A stretch of 19,155 nucleotides of DNA from Pseudomonadota bacterium (GCA_021782065.1 JAJXVQ010000010.1:1-19155); one strand, 5' to 3'. Shown: positions 1 through 8,553, counted from the first letter of the stretch. Notes: generated from the letters alone by a model not told the origin. Numbers and translations: made by a program.

Positions 1-4
1 AATA

Positions 5-44
5 TCAAGGTCAAGCCCTTCGGGTGCGCTTCGCGCAACCTTGA
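5..44. repeat. Branched palindromic repeat at window edge
   Basis: Outer arms TCAAGGT (5-11) and ACCTTGA (38-44) pair perfectly. Between them lie two small hairpins, CCC-TTC-GGG (16-24) and TGCGC-TTC-GCGCA (25-37), so the folded form would be a three-way junction. It resembles a REP-type extragenic palindrome more than a terminator, because no T-run follows on either strand. It lies about 65 bp beyond the stop of the minus-strand gene at 111-1016. The element may continue beyond the left edge. Confidence 0.5.
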
Positions 45-110
45 CATTCTTTCGGCTTGTAGGCCTCATAACACCTAACTTTCTCCAACTATTTTTTTAT
101 TTTGACACAG

Positions 111-1016
111 TTACGTGAACACTACCGTAGGTGGTACAACTAAGCCCCTGGCTTCAGTGGCCTTCTTTGCTTCAGCCAATACTTCGGTAAGAATCTTTAT
201 TGCTTCGTTTTTTACCTTATCACGCGCAGCTGCGTACCTTGGATATAATTTTTTAATGTTATCATCCTGGAGCTCATATACCTTCATAATTTGAGGTTCG
301 CCATAAGGATAAGCCGCAATTAATTTTTTACTATCATCTTGGCTTAAGCTTAATCTCACTTTTGAACCAGGTAATTTTCCTATAGGGAAATTAAGTCGTG
401 CATATCTTTCTATATGATTTACATGGGTAACATTACTCTCTTCGTTTTCAGAAGAGACGACCGGTAGAGGAAAGTTAAACACCGATAGAGTTCGTTTAGG
501 ATCTATTTTACTAGAAAGGAGCATATGGCGTAGAGCCGTTATGATGGGATTTTTTATACCTTTATCGCTCAATAAGTGAAGCAAACGGGCAGCAAAACTC
601 CCTTCAGGAGAGTATAGTTGTAAGCCTAAACCGCCATAACATGAAAGGTGACTTATCGATAGTCGCTCTATATCTTTCTTAGTGTGGGAGGCGATAATTT
701 CTGCAAGCTCAGCAGCATATAGGAGAGTTGGTGTAGAACCCGATTGGATATAATCTTGAGCTGGAATAAAACCATGCGCAAAAGTGATGAGTTTGTCGTC
801 TTCATCTATGAAAGGCAGATTCTCGGGCCATTCTATTGCATTCTCGCTCGATATTGTTATATTATGCACTGCAATACCTTGATCTCTATAAGGTTTTACA
901 AACGCCTCCATAATATCGGGGTGCTGCATATTATAATCTAATATAATGACTCTTTTCCATTTTCTCTGTCCCTGCTCATTTCTACTTCCAATTACTTTTT
1001 TAGAATCTGCAGCCAT
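111..1016 (-). CDS. Orphan protein, candidate Dot/Icm effector with caspase-like His/Cys pattern
   Basis: This 301-residue protein is not recognised from any named family. There is no signal peptide or membrane segment. Seen: a strand-like stretch ending in His81-Gly82 (LITFAHG), then 45 residues on a second strand-like stretch ending in Cys126 (SHLSCYGG). Strand-His-Gly followed by strand-Cys at 40-50 residues is the catalytic layout of clan CD cysteine peptidases (caspases, legumain, gingipain, the CPD of large clostridial toxins), so a peptidase fold is possible but inferred. The C-terminus is helical and charged (about 250-290) and ends in VVFT. The ATG at 1016 has a weak Shine-Dalgarno (AAGGT) upstream. 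A PmrA box and a TATAAT lie upstream (1040-1087), which points to co-regulation with type IV secretion. The gene is more AT-rich than the core genes and lies beside mobile-element relics, suggesting acquisition. It is confidently a gene; its function is tentative. Confidence 0.8.
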   Translation of the reverse strand: MAADSKKVIGSRNEQGQRKWKRVIILDYNMQHPDIMEAFVKPYRDQGIAVHNITISSENAIEWPENLPFIDEDDKLITFAHGFIPAQDYIQSGSTPTLLYAAELAEIIASHTKKDIERLSISHLSCYGGLGLQLYSPEGSFAARLLHLLSDKGIKNPIITALRHMLLSSKIDPKRTLSVFNFPLPVVSSENEESNVTHVNHIERYARLNFPIGKLPGSKVRLSLSQDDSKKLIAAYPYGEPQIMKVYELQDDNIKKLYPRYAAARDKVKNEAIKILTEVLAEAKKATEARGLVVPPTVVFT

Positions 1017-1039
1017 TATTACTTACCTTTTTTTAATTT

Positions 1040-1045
1040 ATTATA
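1040..1045 (-). promoter_or_regulatory. Putative -10 box of the 111-1016 gene
   Basis: The minus strand reads TATAAT (plus strand ATTATA). It lies 25 bp downstream of the PmrA box and 24 bp before the start codon. No good -35 is visible, as expected for an activator-dependent promoter. Confidence 0.55.
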
Positions 1046-1070
1046 GTGAAGACCAGGATACCAAATAAAG

Positions 1071-1087
1071 CTTAAGAGAAGATTAAG
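1071..1087 (-). promoter_or_regulatory. PmrA box
   Basis: The minus strand reads CTTAAT-CTTCT-CTTAAG: two direct half-sites of the form CTTAAK spaced to an 11-bp period. This is the PmrA response-regulator site known from enterobacteria and, with the same spacing, from Legionella and Coxiella effector promoters. It lies 54 bp upstream of the ATG at 1016 and 25 bp upstream of a TATAAT. Binding is inferred from sequence only. Confidence 0.7.
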
Positions 1088-1109
1088 GGTTTTATATTTT
1101 GAAAAAATG

Positions 1110-1295
1110 CTGTTTTCACACAAAACGCCACCGTTGTTTTTGATAGCTTTACCCATCGCGCAGGTTTTATATGTGCGACACCGATATATTCGTTAATTGT
1201 TCATAGCCTTTTTCATGATACTTATTGTGCGTTCTTTCACACAGTTTCTTTATTATCCCTCCATTAGGTGTGTCATGGCGTTCATCCATTTTTGC
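1110..1295 (-). pseudogene. Relic of a DDE integrase-type transposase
   Basis: The minus strand from 1292 down reads a continuous frame, KMDERHDTPNGG..., then an internal helix-rich part, then ISVSHI followed by a stop where Tyr is expected, then NLRDG. This resembles the conserved ISV(S/A)HLYNLR block of integrase-catalytic-region transposases, as I remember that family. In-frame stops occur at 1167-1169, 1149-1151 and 1116-1118. Only the stretch just upstream of the catalytic domain is recognisable, and the DDE domain is gone. It ends close to the PmrA box of the 111-1016 gene. From 1296 to 1489 I see nothing recognisable; the reading frame appears to have shifted or been lost there. Confidence 0.5.
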
Positions 1296-1489
1296 TAATG
1301 CGCATGTCTTCTGGCATATAACGCAGCCTAAAGCCGTTAACGGTCCTTTGATGTCGTTTTACGTAACCCTCGCTTACATACCGTTTTGTCATCCGTGTAA
1401 TTTTCTGACATGAGTAGGTACTGACCTTTATTAAAAATGCTCATCTCATGTTGGAATCACGAATCTCCGTTCAGACCCATTTCATATTG

Positions 1490-2408
1490 GAGAAAACTAC
1501 CCCTTGCCAAACGCCCTTATTTGGACTAAAATACATGTAAATTTGATGGCCTGCCCATGGAATCTACATGTTGAGATTTTCGGGAAACCCTTAAGTCTTG
1601 TTTATAATTTGCTAGCGGAAAATAAATTCACTAGAGAGAATTTATCGCAGTTGGGATCGCCTTTCTTAAACCTAAAGGAAGTGCAAATCGCCTGGCAAAA
1701 AGGAGGCTATCCAGAACCCGTACTCAGTGCATCGGAAAACTCTTATTAGCAATGGATGGAAAATTATGAAAGTACTTATATTGATAGAGATATTGCCAAC
1801 TTATTCCCACGCTTAAACCGCATTGCTTATCAACGATTCTTAACCATGTTATGCAGCCTTTCTAGCATCATCTTAAACAAATCGGATATTGCTAGAGCGC
1901 TGGAAGTTAGCACTTCTTCAGTACAAGAGTTTCTAACTATTGCAGAAGGAACCTTCCTATGGCGTGCATTGCCTAGCTATGAAAACTCAGTTTTAAAATC
2001 TATTGTTAAAATGCCCAAAGGCCACATATGCGACAGCGGTTTATTACATTCACTATTGAACATTACACAGACAGAACAACTGTATAAACATCCCGTTATT
2101 GGCGCTTCATTTGAAGCTTTTGTGGTAGAAGAAATCATCAAAGGATTGCAAGCAACGTTATTAACACATTGGTCTACCCATTATTATCGTACTCGTGCTG
2201 GTGCCGAAATCGACTTGATTTTACGGAGGCCATTTGGAATCGTACCTATAGAAATAAAGTATGGGGTTACGGCAACATCGCGCCAATTGAAATCTTTAGA
2301 AAATTTCGCAAAGAAAATAGTTTGGATTTTGCTTTACTGATTAATCAAGCCGATAAGGCTATTTGGCTGAGTAAAACTGTATTTCAATTACCTGCGAGTT
2401 ATCTTTAA
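1490..2408 (+). pseudogene. Broken DUF4143-type AAA ATPase gene
   Basis: Intact members (COG1373) have an N-terminal P-loop ATPase and a C-terminal DUF4143 domain with a restriction-nuclease-like core, and are typically about 380-430 residues. Seen here: a decayed P-loop remnant at 1490-1526 (EKTT, one extra C at about 1502, then LAKRPYLD); a GGYPEP motif near 1705-1722; an in-frame TAG at 1747-1749; ENYESTYIDRDI directly after it, typical of this family; AGAEIDLIL...PIEIKYG near 2197-2265, the nuclease-like core; and a one-base frameshift near 2310-2320, after which the natural C-terminus FALLINQADKAIWLS... continues in another frame to a TAA at 2406-2408. The P-loop and GGYPEP are far closer together than in intact members, so an internal deletion is likely. 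Not functional as read. Confidence 0.75.
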
Positions 2409-2556
2409 TTGTAACTACTCGCGCCTTATAGGAAGAAAAACTCATATTGGGTGCATTAGAGTATATCTCAACCCTCCTCTCCCTAATAGTCGCGGCTCGG
2501 TTTATCCGTTTAAGCCGGGCCGCAACCGTTAGGGAGACGAGTAGTTACCTTTAATT
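2403..2556. mobile_element. MITE-like element with 8-bp target-site duplication
   Basis: The element spans 2411-2548 (138 bp). Its ends are perfect 11-bp inverted repeats, GTAACTACTCG (2411-2421) and CGAGTAGTTAC (2538-2548). It is flanked by identical 8-bp direct repeats CTTTAATT at 2403-2410 and 2549-2556, the signature of a transposition event. Inside is a second hairpin with TCTCCCTAA pairing with TTAGGGAGA, and inner GCGGC/GCCGC arms. It has no ORF, so it must have been mobilised by a transposase elsewhere. It lies between the 3' ends of the broken ATPase gene and the MBL-fold gene; the ATPase stop codon lies inside the left duplication copy. Confidence 0.8.
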
Positions 2557-2562
2557 AGGCAT

Positions 2563-3411
2563 TCAGTTTAAATAATTGGGGGGGCGCGGCAACGCCGCTA
2601 TATCACCTGTATCATGTTCAATCACCAAGCGTCCATTTGAACTTTTTAAAATAGCATCTACTTTCTTCATTGATGCCTGTGTTTGTGCGTGATCTGTATT
2701 AAAAGAAGGGATCAGCTTTAACGAATACGCTTTTCTTGTATGATATAAATCTCCTGATAAAATAACCACGCCTTTATGCGGCAAGTGAATTTCCAAAGAG
2801 GCATGACCGGGGGTGTGCCCAGGAGTAGATAAAATTTTTACTTTTCCATCCCCAAAAACATCATAATCTCCTTTCAATAGAGTTTTATGATCATGCTGTA
2901 AAATCGCAACTTCGGTAGCATCTAGAGAAGAAGCTAAAGGAGTTTGCTTGATATAAGCATATTCAGATTCTTCTATCAACCATACGGCATTGGGAAATAA
3001 AGATACATTCCCCATATGATCAAAATGAGTATGAGATAAACTCACAAACCGAATATCATTGGGGCTCAGTCCAAGGGCCTTCAATTGTTGAATTAAAGAC
3101 TTTTTAACCGTGATAGAAACATCATGCTTCGTATCTTCCACCGTGTGACCTAAGTATTGATCCCCCATACCCAGATCCCACAACAACCAACCTTTAGGAT
3201 TTTTAATTAAAAAGCATGGAGTAGCAAATTGCATTGCTGCATGCGGATAAGCTCCAGTATCGGAAAAAGAAGCGATATCGTGAACGGTAATCGAACCGCA
3301 ATCTAGCGTATACAAGCGCAAATCCTCACTATTTCCAATAGTTGGCGTGTTAGCATATGCTGTTGTTAAAAATAAAAAACCGATCCCTAGGATTAATCGA
3401 ATGGTTTTCAT
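2563..3411 (-). CDS. Exported metallo-beta-lactamase-fold hydrolase (AHL-lactonase type)
   Basis: A 282-residue zinc hydrolase. The start at 3411 is chosen because an AGGGGG Shine-Dalgarno precedes it and because it gives a clean signal peptide (MKTIRL, hydrophobic 6-17, cut after AYA20). A start at 3459 would overlap tldD and bury that peptide. The metal site is complete: SHTHFDHMG (His127, His129, Asp131, His132), His203 in GHTPGHAS, Asp221 in LSGD and His266 in VIEHDTGD. The arrangement and length fit the N-acyl-homoserine-lactone lactonase branch, but lactone, sulfur or other ester substrates cannot be separated by sequence reading. It is probably periplasmic. It follows tldD by 10 bp, so it is likely co-transcribed with it, an unusual partner. 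The gene is sound; the substrate is open. Confidence 0.85.
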   Translation of the reverse strand: MKTIRLILGIGFLFLTTAYANTPTIGNSEDLRLYTLDCGSITVHDIASFSDTGAYPHAAMQFATPCFLIKNPKGWLLWDLGMGDQYLGHTVEDTKHDVSITVKKSLIQQLKALGLSPNDIRFVSLSHTHFDHMGNVSLFPNAVWLIEESEYAYIKQTPLASSLDATEVAILQHDHKTLLKGDYDVFGDGKVKILSTPGHTPGHASLEIHLPHKGVVILSGDLYHTRKAYSLKLIPSFNTDHAQTQASMKKVDAILKSSNGRLVIEHDTGDIAALPRPPNYLN

Positions 3412-3421
3412 GATTTGCCCC

Positions 3422-4867
3422 CTACTGTTGCTCCGTACCACCCACGGTAATACCATCAATTTTCAATGTAGGTTGCCCTACGCCGACTGGAACACTTTGC
3501 CCTTCCTTGCCGCAAGTACCCACACCTTCATCTAATTTTAGATCGTTGCCTATCATAGACACGCGCGTTAAGACATCGGGACCACTACCAATTAAGGTGG
3601 CGCCTTTAACGGGTCTAGTGATACGGCCATTCTCAATCAAATACGCTTCACTAGCGGAAAATACAAATTGCCCCGAAGTAATATCCACCTGACCACCGCC
3701 AAAATTAACGGCATACAAGCCTTTTTCTACACTGGCGATAATTTCTTCGGGCGTATGATTTCCTGCGAGCATATAGGTGTTGGTCATGCGCGGCATAGGC
3801 ACATGAGCGTACGATTCTCTGCGGCCATTGCCCGTAGGCGCCATACCCATTAATTTTGCATTCAATTTATCTTGCATATAATTTTTAAGAATGCCATCTT
3901 CAATTAAAGTAGTGCATTGCGAGGGCGTGCCTTCATCGTCTATCGTTAAAGAGCCGCGTCGTTTTTCTAGGGTGCCGTCATCGACCACGGTGCAACCTTT
4001 CGCAGCCACGCGCTCACCTATACGACCACTGAAAGCCGAAGTGCATTTGCGATTAAAGTCGCCTTCTAAGCCATGACCTATGGCTTCGTGCAATAATATG
4101 CCCGGCCAACCAGGACCTAATACCACCGTCATCATGCCCGCAGGCGAAGCTGTTGCTTCTAGATTCACTAAGCCGACACGCACCGCTTCTCTAGTCAATT
4201 TCTCTGCCAAACCCGATTCTATCAATTCTTTTACACTGTAACGTCCGCCACCACCCGCATAGCCTTGTTCAAAACGCCCTGATTCTTCCATGATAACCGA
4301 GACATTCAAGCGTACTAAGGGTCTAACATCACCTGCAACGGTACCATCGGTTTGCATTAAATAAATGATTTCGTATTCGCTGCTAATGCTGGCCATGACC
4401 CGTTTAACCCGTTTGTCCAAACTTCTCGCCAATGCATCGATTTGTTGCAGTAAGTGAATATTATCTATGTCCTCGACGCTGCTGATAGGATTAATGGCCT
4501 CATAACGCGGGACGACGAGTTTAGAGGACGCTATTTGCAACTGCCCTTGTTGTCCTTGACGGGCAATACTCTTGGCTGCATCCGCAGCATCTGCCAACGC
4601 CGTTAAGAGAATGTCATCCGAATAAGCAAACCCTGTTTTTTCACCGGCTACAGCACGCACCCCCACCCCTTTGTTTATTGCATAAGTCCCTCTTTTGATG
4701 ATGCTGTCCTCTAAACTCCAACTGGAAGTTTCACGCACCTGGAAATAGATGTCAGCACTGTCTATGGCATTGCCTAAAATGCGTTGCAAGACTTGGCTGA
4801 CTTGGTTGAGAGATAAGCCTGCAGGGTCTAATAAGGCTTTGGTAGCAATGTCGATATTTTTTGGCAT
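3422..4867 (-). CDS. tldD: Metalloprotease TldD
   Basis: A 481-residue cytosolic zinc peptidase subunit, the usual length. With TldE (PmbA) it forms a heterodimer that trims peptides such as microcin and CcdA precursors in E. coli. Seen: the active-site helix [15 protein letters not shown] with His260, Glu261 and His265, and the third zinc ligand Cys452 in [16 protein letters not shown] near the C-terminus. The N-terminal half carries the typical [16 protein letters not shown] region. The ATG at 4867 has a GAGGA Shine-Dalgarno at -5 to -10. It sits 95 bp after mreD on the same strand and may have its own promoter there. The partner gene tldE/pmbA is not in this window. The maf and rng genes that often separate mreD and tldD in gammaproteobacteria are absent. 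Confidence 0.97.
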   Translation of the reverse strand: MPKNIDIATKALLDPAGLSLNQVSQVLQRILGNAIDSADIYFQVRETSSWSLEDSIIKRGTYAINKGVGVRAVAGEKTGFAYSDDILLTALADAADAAKSIARQGQQGQLQIASSKLVVPRYEAINPISSVEDIDNIHLLQQIDALARSLDKRVKRVMASISSEYEIIYLMQTDGTVAGDVRPLVRLNVSVIMEESGRFEQGYAGGGGRYSVKELIESGLAEKLTREAVRVGLVNLEATASPAGMMTVVLGPGWPGILLHEAIGHGLEGDFNRKCTSAFSGRIGERVAAKGCTVVDDGTLEKRRGSLTIDDEGTPSQCTTLIEDGILKNYMQDKLNAKLMGMAPTGNGRRESYAHVPMPRMTNTYMLAGNHTPEEIIASVEKGLYAVNFGGGQVDITSGQFVFSASEAYLIENGRITRPVKGATLIGSGPDVLTRVSMIGNDLKLDEGVGTCGKEGQSVPVGVGQPTLKIDGITVGGTEQQ

Positions 4868-4939
4868 ATTTTCCTCAATTGTTTATAATTACTGACTCGT
4901 TTATACCCGTTATCCTTCAAGACACGATTTGTACTAAAA

Positions 4940-4954
4940 GGAATATTATATTCC
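4940..4954. promoter_or_regulatory. Palindrome over a -10-like box upstream of tldD
   Basis: GGAATAT-T-ATATTCC is a perfect 15-bp inverted repeat in the 95-bp mreD-tldD gap. On the minus strand its centre contains TATAAT (4945-4950), so it could be an operator overlapping the tldD promoter, or simply an AT-rich promoter that happens to be symmetric. There is no clear -35. Confidence 0.35.
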
Positions 4955-4962
4955 CAGTCTAT

Positions 4963-5451
4963 TTATTTTTCTTTTAACTTGACAAAACGGCGGCAGCCAT
5001 CGTCCAAAACAATACTGACCCAAGGCCAAATAATCGCACTAGAAAGACTGGCTGCAAAATAACTCCAATCCGTTAATTGCTGACCTATTACACCTTGGAT
5101 TAAAAATAAAATAAATTGATATCCTAAAATCAATAAACCTATTTCAACGATCTGTTGTAATCGGCGCGCACGACGCAATTGTTTAGCATTCTTCAAAACG
5201 ATAAACCCCAACAGCAATAAGGCCAAAGCATGTTGGCCTAAGATAGTGCCATTCATGGTATCCAGGCAAAGGCCTATGAAACACGGTAACATTAATTTAA
5301 AACGTTCATCCAAAACCAAAGCCCAATAGACTATCACTAAGGCTACCCATTGCGGCACCCAAATAGTGAGTACCTCAGAAACCGGTAAAAATTGCAGTAA
5401 GCCAGCGATTAAAAAACTTAAAAACATAATCAATACTAAGCGATAATTCAT
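4963..5451 (-). CDS. mreD: Rod shape-determining protein MreD
   Basis: A 162-residue integral inner-membrane protein of the elongasome, which connects MreC/MreB with RodA/PBP2. Nearly the whole chain is hydrophobic, with about five membrane segments (roughly 5-25, 30-48, 53-90 as a pair, 102-122, 132-150) and short charged loops such as KQLRRARRLQQ. Length and hydrophobicity are typical of MreD. Its ATG overlaps the mreC stop in an ATGA arrangement (5448-5451), so translation is coupled to mreC. Identity rests on position after mreC and the membrane pattern, since MreD is poorly conserved. Confidence 0.93.
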   Translation of the reverse strand: MNYRLVLIMFLSFLIAGLLQFLPVSEVLTIWVPQWVALVIVYWALVLDERFKLMLPCFIGLCLDTMNGTILGQHALALLLLGFIVLKNAKQLRRARRLQQIVEIGLLILGYQFILFLIQGVIGQQLTDWSYFAASLSSAIIWPWVSIVLDDGCRRFVKLKEK

Positions 5452-6341
5452 TGTGCTGCCCCTTGCGTAGCCGTGGGTTGAGTCGGCACTGCGGCGGCTT
5501 CATACCCCATTCTTTTACTATCGTCATTTAGATAATGCGATACGATCAATACACGCCTACTCTGCTCTAACAAGGCACTGGGGCCTACTTCTATGCTCAT
5601 GAAAGGTTCACCGGGCATCCTATCTATATGCGTAATTTTTCCTACAGGATAACCCTCTGGATAACGCGCACCTAGACCGGATGTCACTAAGAGATCACCT
5701 ACTTTGATGTCATCTGTTTCTGCTACATGAATCAGCGATAAGGGCCTGCCAGCACCCGCACCCACAACAATCGCTTGAAATCCAGAGCGATCGTCCTGCA
5801 CAGGCACGCCACTACGCGCATCGGTAATCAGCAATAAACGACTGGTAAAAGGCGTCACCCCTATGATTTGTCCCATGACCCCCGAAACGTCGATTACCAC
5901 CTGTCCTAGTGCCACACCTTCGCGGCTGCCTTTATCCAAAACAACTTCGGCTGAAGTAGGCTCTAAATTCATCGCTAGCAGTTTGGCTTCTTGAAACTGT
6001 CCATTGATGCGTGAAGATGATTTTAACAAGGCGCGTAATTGACTATTTTCTTGTTGCATATTGATAAGTTGTTGTAGGCTGACTTGCATCAACAACAATT
6101 GTTGCTTTAACTGAACATTCTCTCTTGCCAATTCATGTTGAGTAGTTGCGCTTACCTTCAACCAATCGATAGCTTGTACCGGTGCATCTAAAGTATATTG
6201 TAAAGGTATTAACAGCACCGATAATGCACTACGCACATTATTGACATAGCGATAATGATGATCGGCAACCATTAAGCCTGCCATTAATACTGATAGGCAT
6301 AATACCCTTAGTCCTAAGCCCGTGGCGTGACGAAATAACAT
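5448..6341 (-). CDS. mreC: Rod shape-determining protein MreC
   Basis: A 297-residue bitopic inner-membrane protein whose periplasmic part scaffolds PBP2 for side-wall synthesis. Seen: a short cytoplasmic N-terminus, one membrane segment (about 9-27), a coiled coil rich in Gln/Leu (about 66-108, HELARENVQLKQQLLL), then the paired beta-barrel MreC domain (about 115-270) with VLDKGSREGVALGQVVI and LLVTSGLGARYPEGYPVG. The C-terminal tail past 275 is low-complexity Ala/Thr/Gln. The ATG at 6341 has a GGGGCGAG Shine-Dalgarno. It lies 234 bp downstream of mreB, an unusually long gap for this pair, filled by two palindromic structures. It overlaps mreD by 4 bp. Confidence 0.97.
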   Translation of the reverse strand: MLFRHATGLGLRVLCLSVLMAGLMVADHHYRYVNNVRSALSVLLIPLQYTLDAPVQAIDWLKVSATTQHELARENVQLKQQLLLMQVSLQQLINMQQENSQLRALLKSSSRINGQFQEAKLLAMNLEPTSAEVVLDKGSREGVALGQVVIDVSGVMGQIIGVTPFTSRLLLITDARSGVPVQDDRSGFQAIVVGAGAGRPLSLIHVAETDDIKVGDLLVTSGLGARYPEGYPVGKITHIDRMPGEPFMSIEVGPSALLEQSRRVLIVSHYLNDDSKRMGYEAAAVPTQPTATQGAAQ

Positions 6342-6343
6342 AT

Positions 6344-6354
6344 AACTACTCGCC
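6344..6354. repeat. Second copy of the MITE end sequence
   Basis: TAACTACTCGC here matches 11 bases of the left end of the MITE-like element (2412-2422). No opposite end or target duplication is found nearby. It overlaps the region upstream of the mreC start and supplies part of its Shine-Dalgarno context on the minus strand. It may be a solo end of an old insertion or chance. Confidence 0.3.
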
Positions 6355-6363
6355 CCTTTTTAA

Positions 6364-6418
6364 GTAGGCACACCCCCTGTGGTTGCCCTTTTGGGCAAAG
6401 GCAGGGGGTTGCGCCTAC
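6364..6418. repeat. Long GC-rich hairpin upstream of mreC
   Basis: Nested arms pair in register: GTAGGC (6364-6369) with GCCTAC (6413-6418), CCCCCTG (6373-6379) with CAGGGGG (6402-6408), and TTGCCC (6383-6388) with GGGCAA (6393-6398) around a TTTT loop. It lies within the mreB-mreC transcript, 23 bp upstream of mreC. There is no T-run after it on the minus strand, so it is more likely an RNA stability or processing structure, or a REP-like repeat, than a terminator. Confidence 0.6.
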
Positions 6419-6442
6419 GCTTTATCTCACATTTTCATTGAC

Positions 6443-7682
<1,240 letters not shown>

Positions 7683-7684
7683 CT

Positions 7685-7713
7685 ATTATAGGCGCTATGA
7701 CGTTGAGGCACAA
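7685..7713 (-). promoter_or_regulatory. Putative mreB promoter
   Basis: The minus strand has TATAAT (7690-7685) with a weak -35, TTGTGC (7713-7708), 17 bp upstream. The start codon is 69 bp further on. A second TATAAT (7725-7720) lies upstream without a good -35. Confidence 0.45.
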
Positions 7714-7776
7714 CTCTAAATTATACTACGTCAGTGTGACCTAGAAATCCTGCTAAAAATTAGAACAGAATAATAA

Positions 7777-8553
7777 TTAAAAAAACACTCTACGTCCAAC
7801 ATTGTTATCTCCTTCTGGTTCACCAAGATTATCATCACAAAGTTCGTTGATCATTAAGGGGAGGTCCTCACTGGGTAATACTTTGCCTCGTAGTATTTTT
7901 CCATCTACATTTGAAACATCTCTAATGAAGAGTCCCAGATCCGCTTCCTTTAACGGCCATTCTTCAGACAATTTATCTGATCCAACGTCCAACATTTTAA
8001 CAAAGCGCCCATCGCCAGTTAAAGCAAAACTATCGGGTGCTCCATGTACCTTAATAAGGTTACACCTACATTTTTTCATATCACTCTTTTCAATAATTTC
8101 ATATATAGAGGGAACGGCTTGAGATATAATTTCCGAAAATGGGCTAACAGCAGGGAAAAAACCTCTGGAAAATTTTGTTTCCCTACCTATACAATAAACT
8201 TTCACTATATCACCACATTGAGCTTCATACAGAGCCTCGGCTAAATGTGCAAAGAATGTTTTTATATGTTTTTGTTTTCTTTCAGAGCGTAAAGTATCAG
8301 CTGGCTTTGCCTTGAAATGGTCAAAATCATTAGCATCTCCATATGCATATCCGTATGAATCAACATTCATCATCGCAATACTTTTAATCACCGTATCTTC
8401 CTGATTCTTAACTAGAATAGCTAAAACTGGAACCTTTGGAAAACCCACCGCCACAGCATCGTGTGGTCTGGGATAACGGATTATAGCCACATGACTATGC
8501 CCATACTGATAATCGTTATAACAAAACTGTATATTTTTACTCTCCGCACTCAT
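7777..8553 (-). CDS. Orphan protein, candidate PmrA-regulated Dot/Icm effector
   Basis: A 258-residue protein of no family I recognise. There is no signal peptide or membrane segment, and it appears soluble. It begins MSAESKNIQFCYND, has a strand-rich first half (HVAIIRYPRP, VPVLAILVK, IAMMNVDSYGYAYGD), a helix at 95-112 and several cysteines (11, 113, 121, 162, 164, 239). The C-terminal 22 residues are rich in acidic residues (positions -10, -12, -14, -18, -19, -22), like the E-block of Dot/Icm secretion signals, and end in the hydrophobic VFF. The start at 8553 is preferred to 8595: AGAGAG lies just upstream, and the nearest -10-like box would put the transcript start downstream of 8595. 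A PmrA box lies upstream. The gene separates mreB from gatC, which are direct neighbours in several gammaproteobacteria, so it is probably an insertion. Confidence 0.8.
   Translation of the reverse strand: MSAESKNIQFCYNDYQYGHSHVAIIRYPRPHDAVAVGFPKVPVLAILVKNQEDTVIKSIAMMNVDSYGYAYGDANDFDHFKAKPADTLRSERKQKHIKTFFAHLAEALYEAQCGDIVKVYCIGRETKFSRGFFPAVSPFSEIISQAVPSIYEIIEKSDMKKCRCNLIKVHGAPDSFALTGDGRFVKMLDVGSDKLSEEWPLKEADLGLFIRDVSNVDGKILRGKVLPSEDLPLMINELCDDNLGEPEGDNNVGRRVFF

Noticed and set aside
5..44. Cloverleaf-like fold read as a tRNA
   Set aside because: Only about 40 bases long, without tRNA arms, conserved TTC-loop context or CCA end.
1225..1413. A 62-codon plus-strand open frame in the accessory region
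   Set aside because: Antisense to the transposase relic, no Shine-Dalgarno, no recognisable product.
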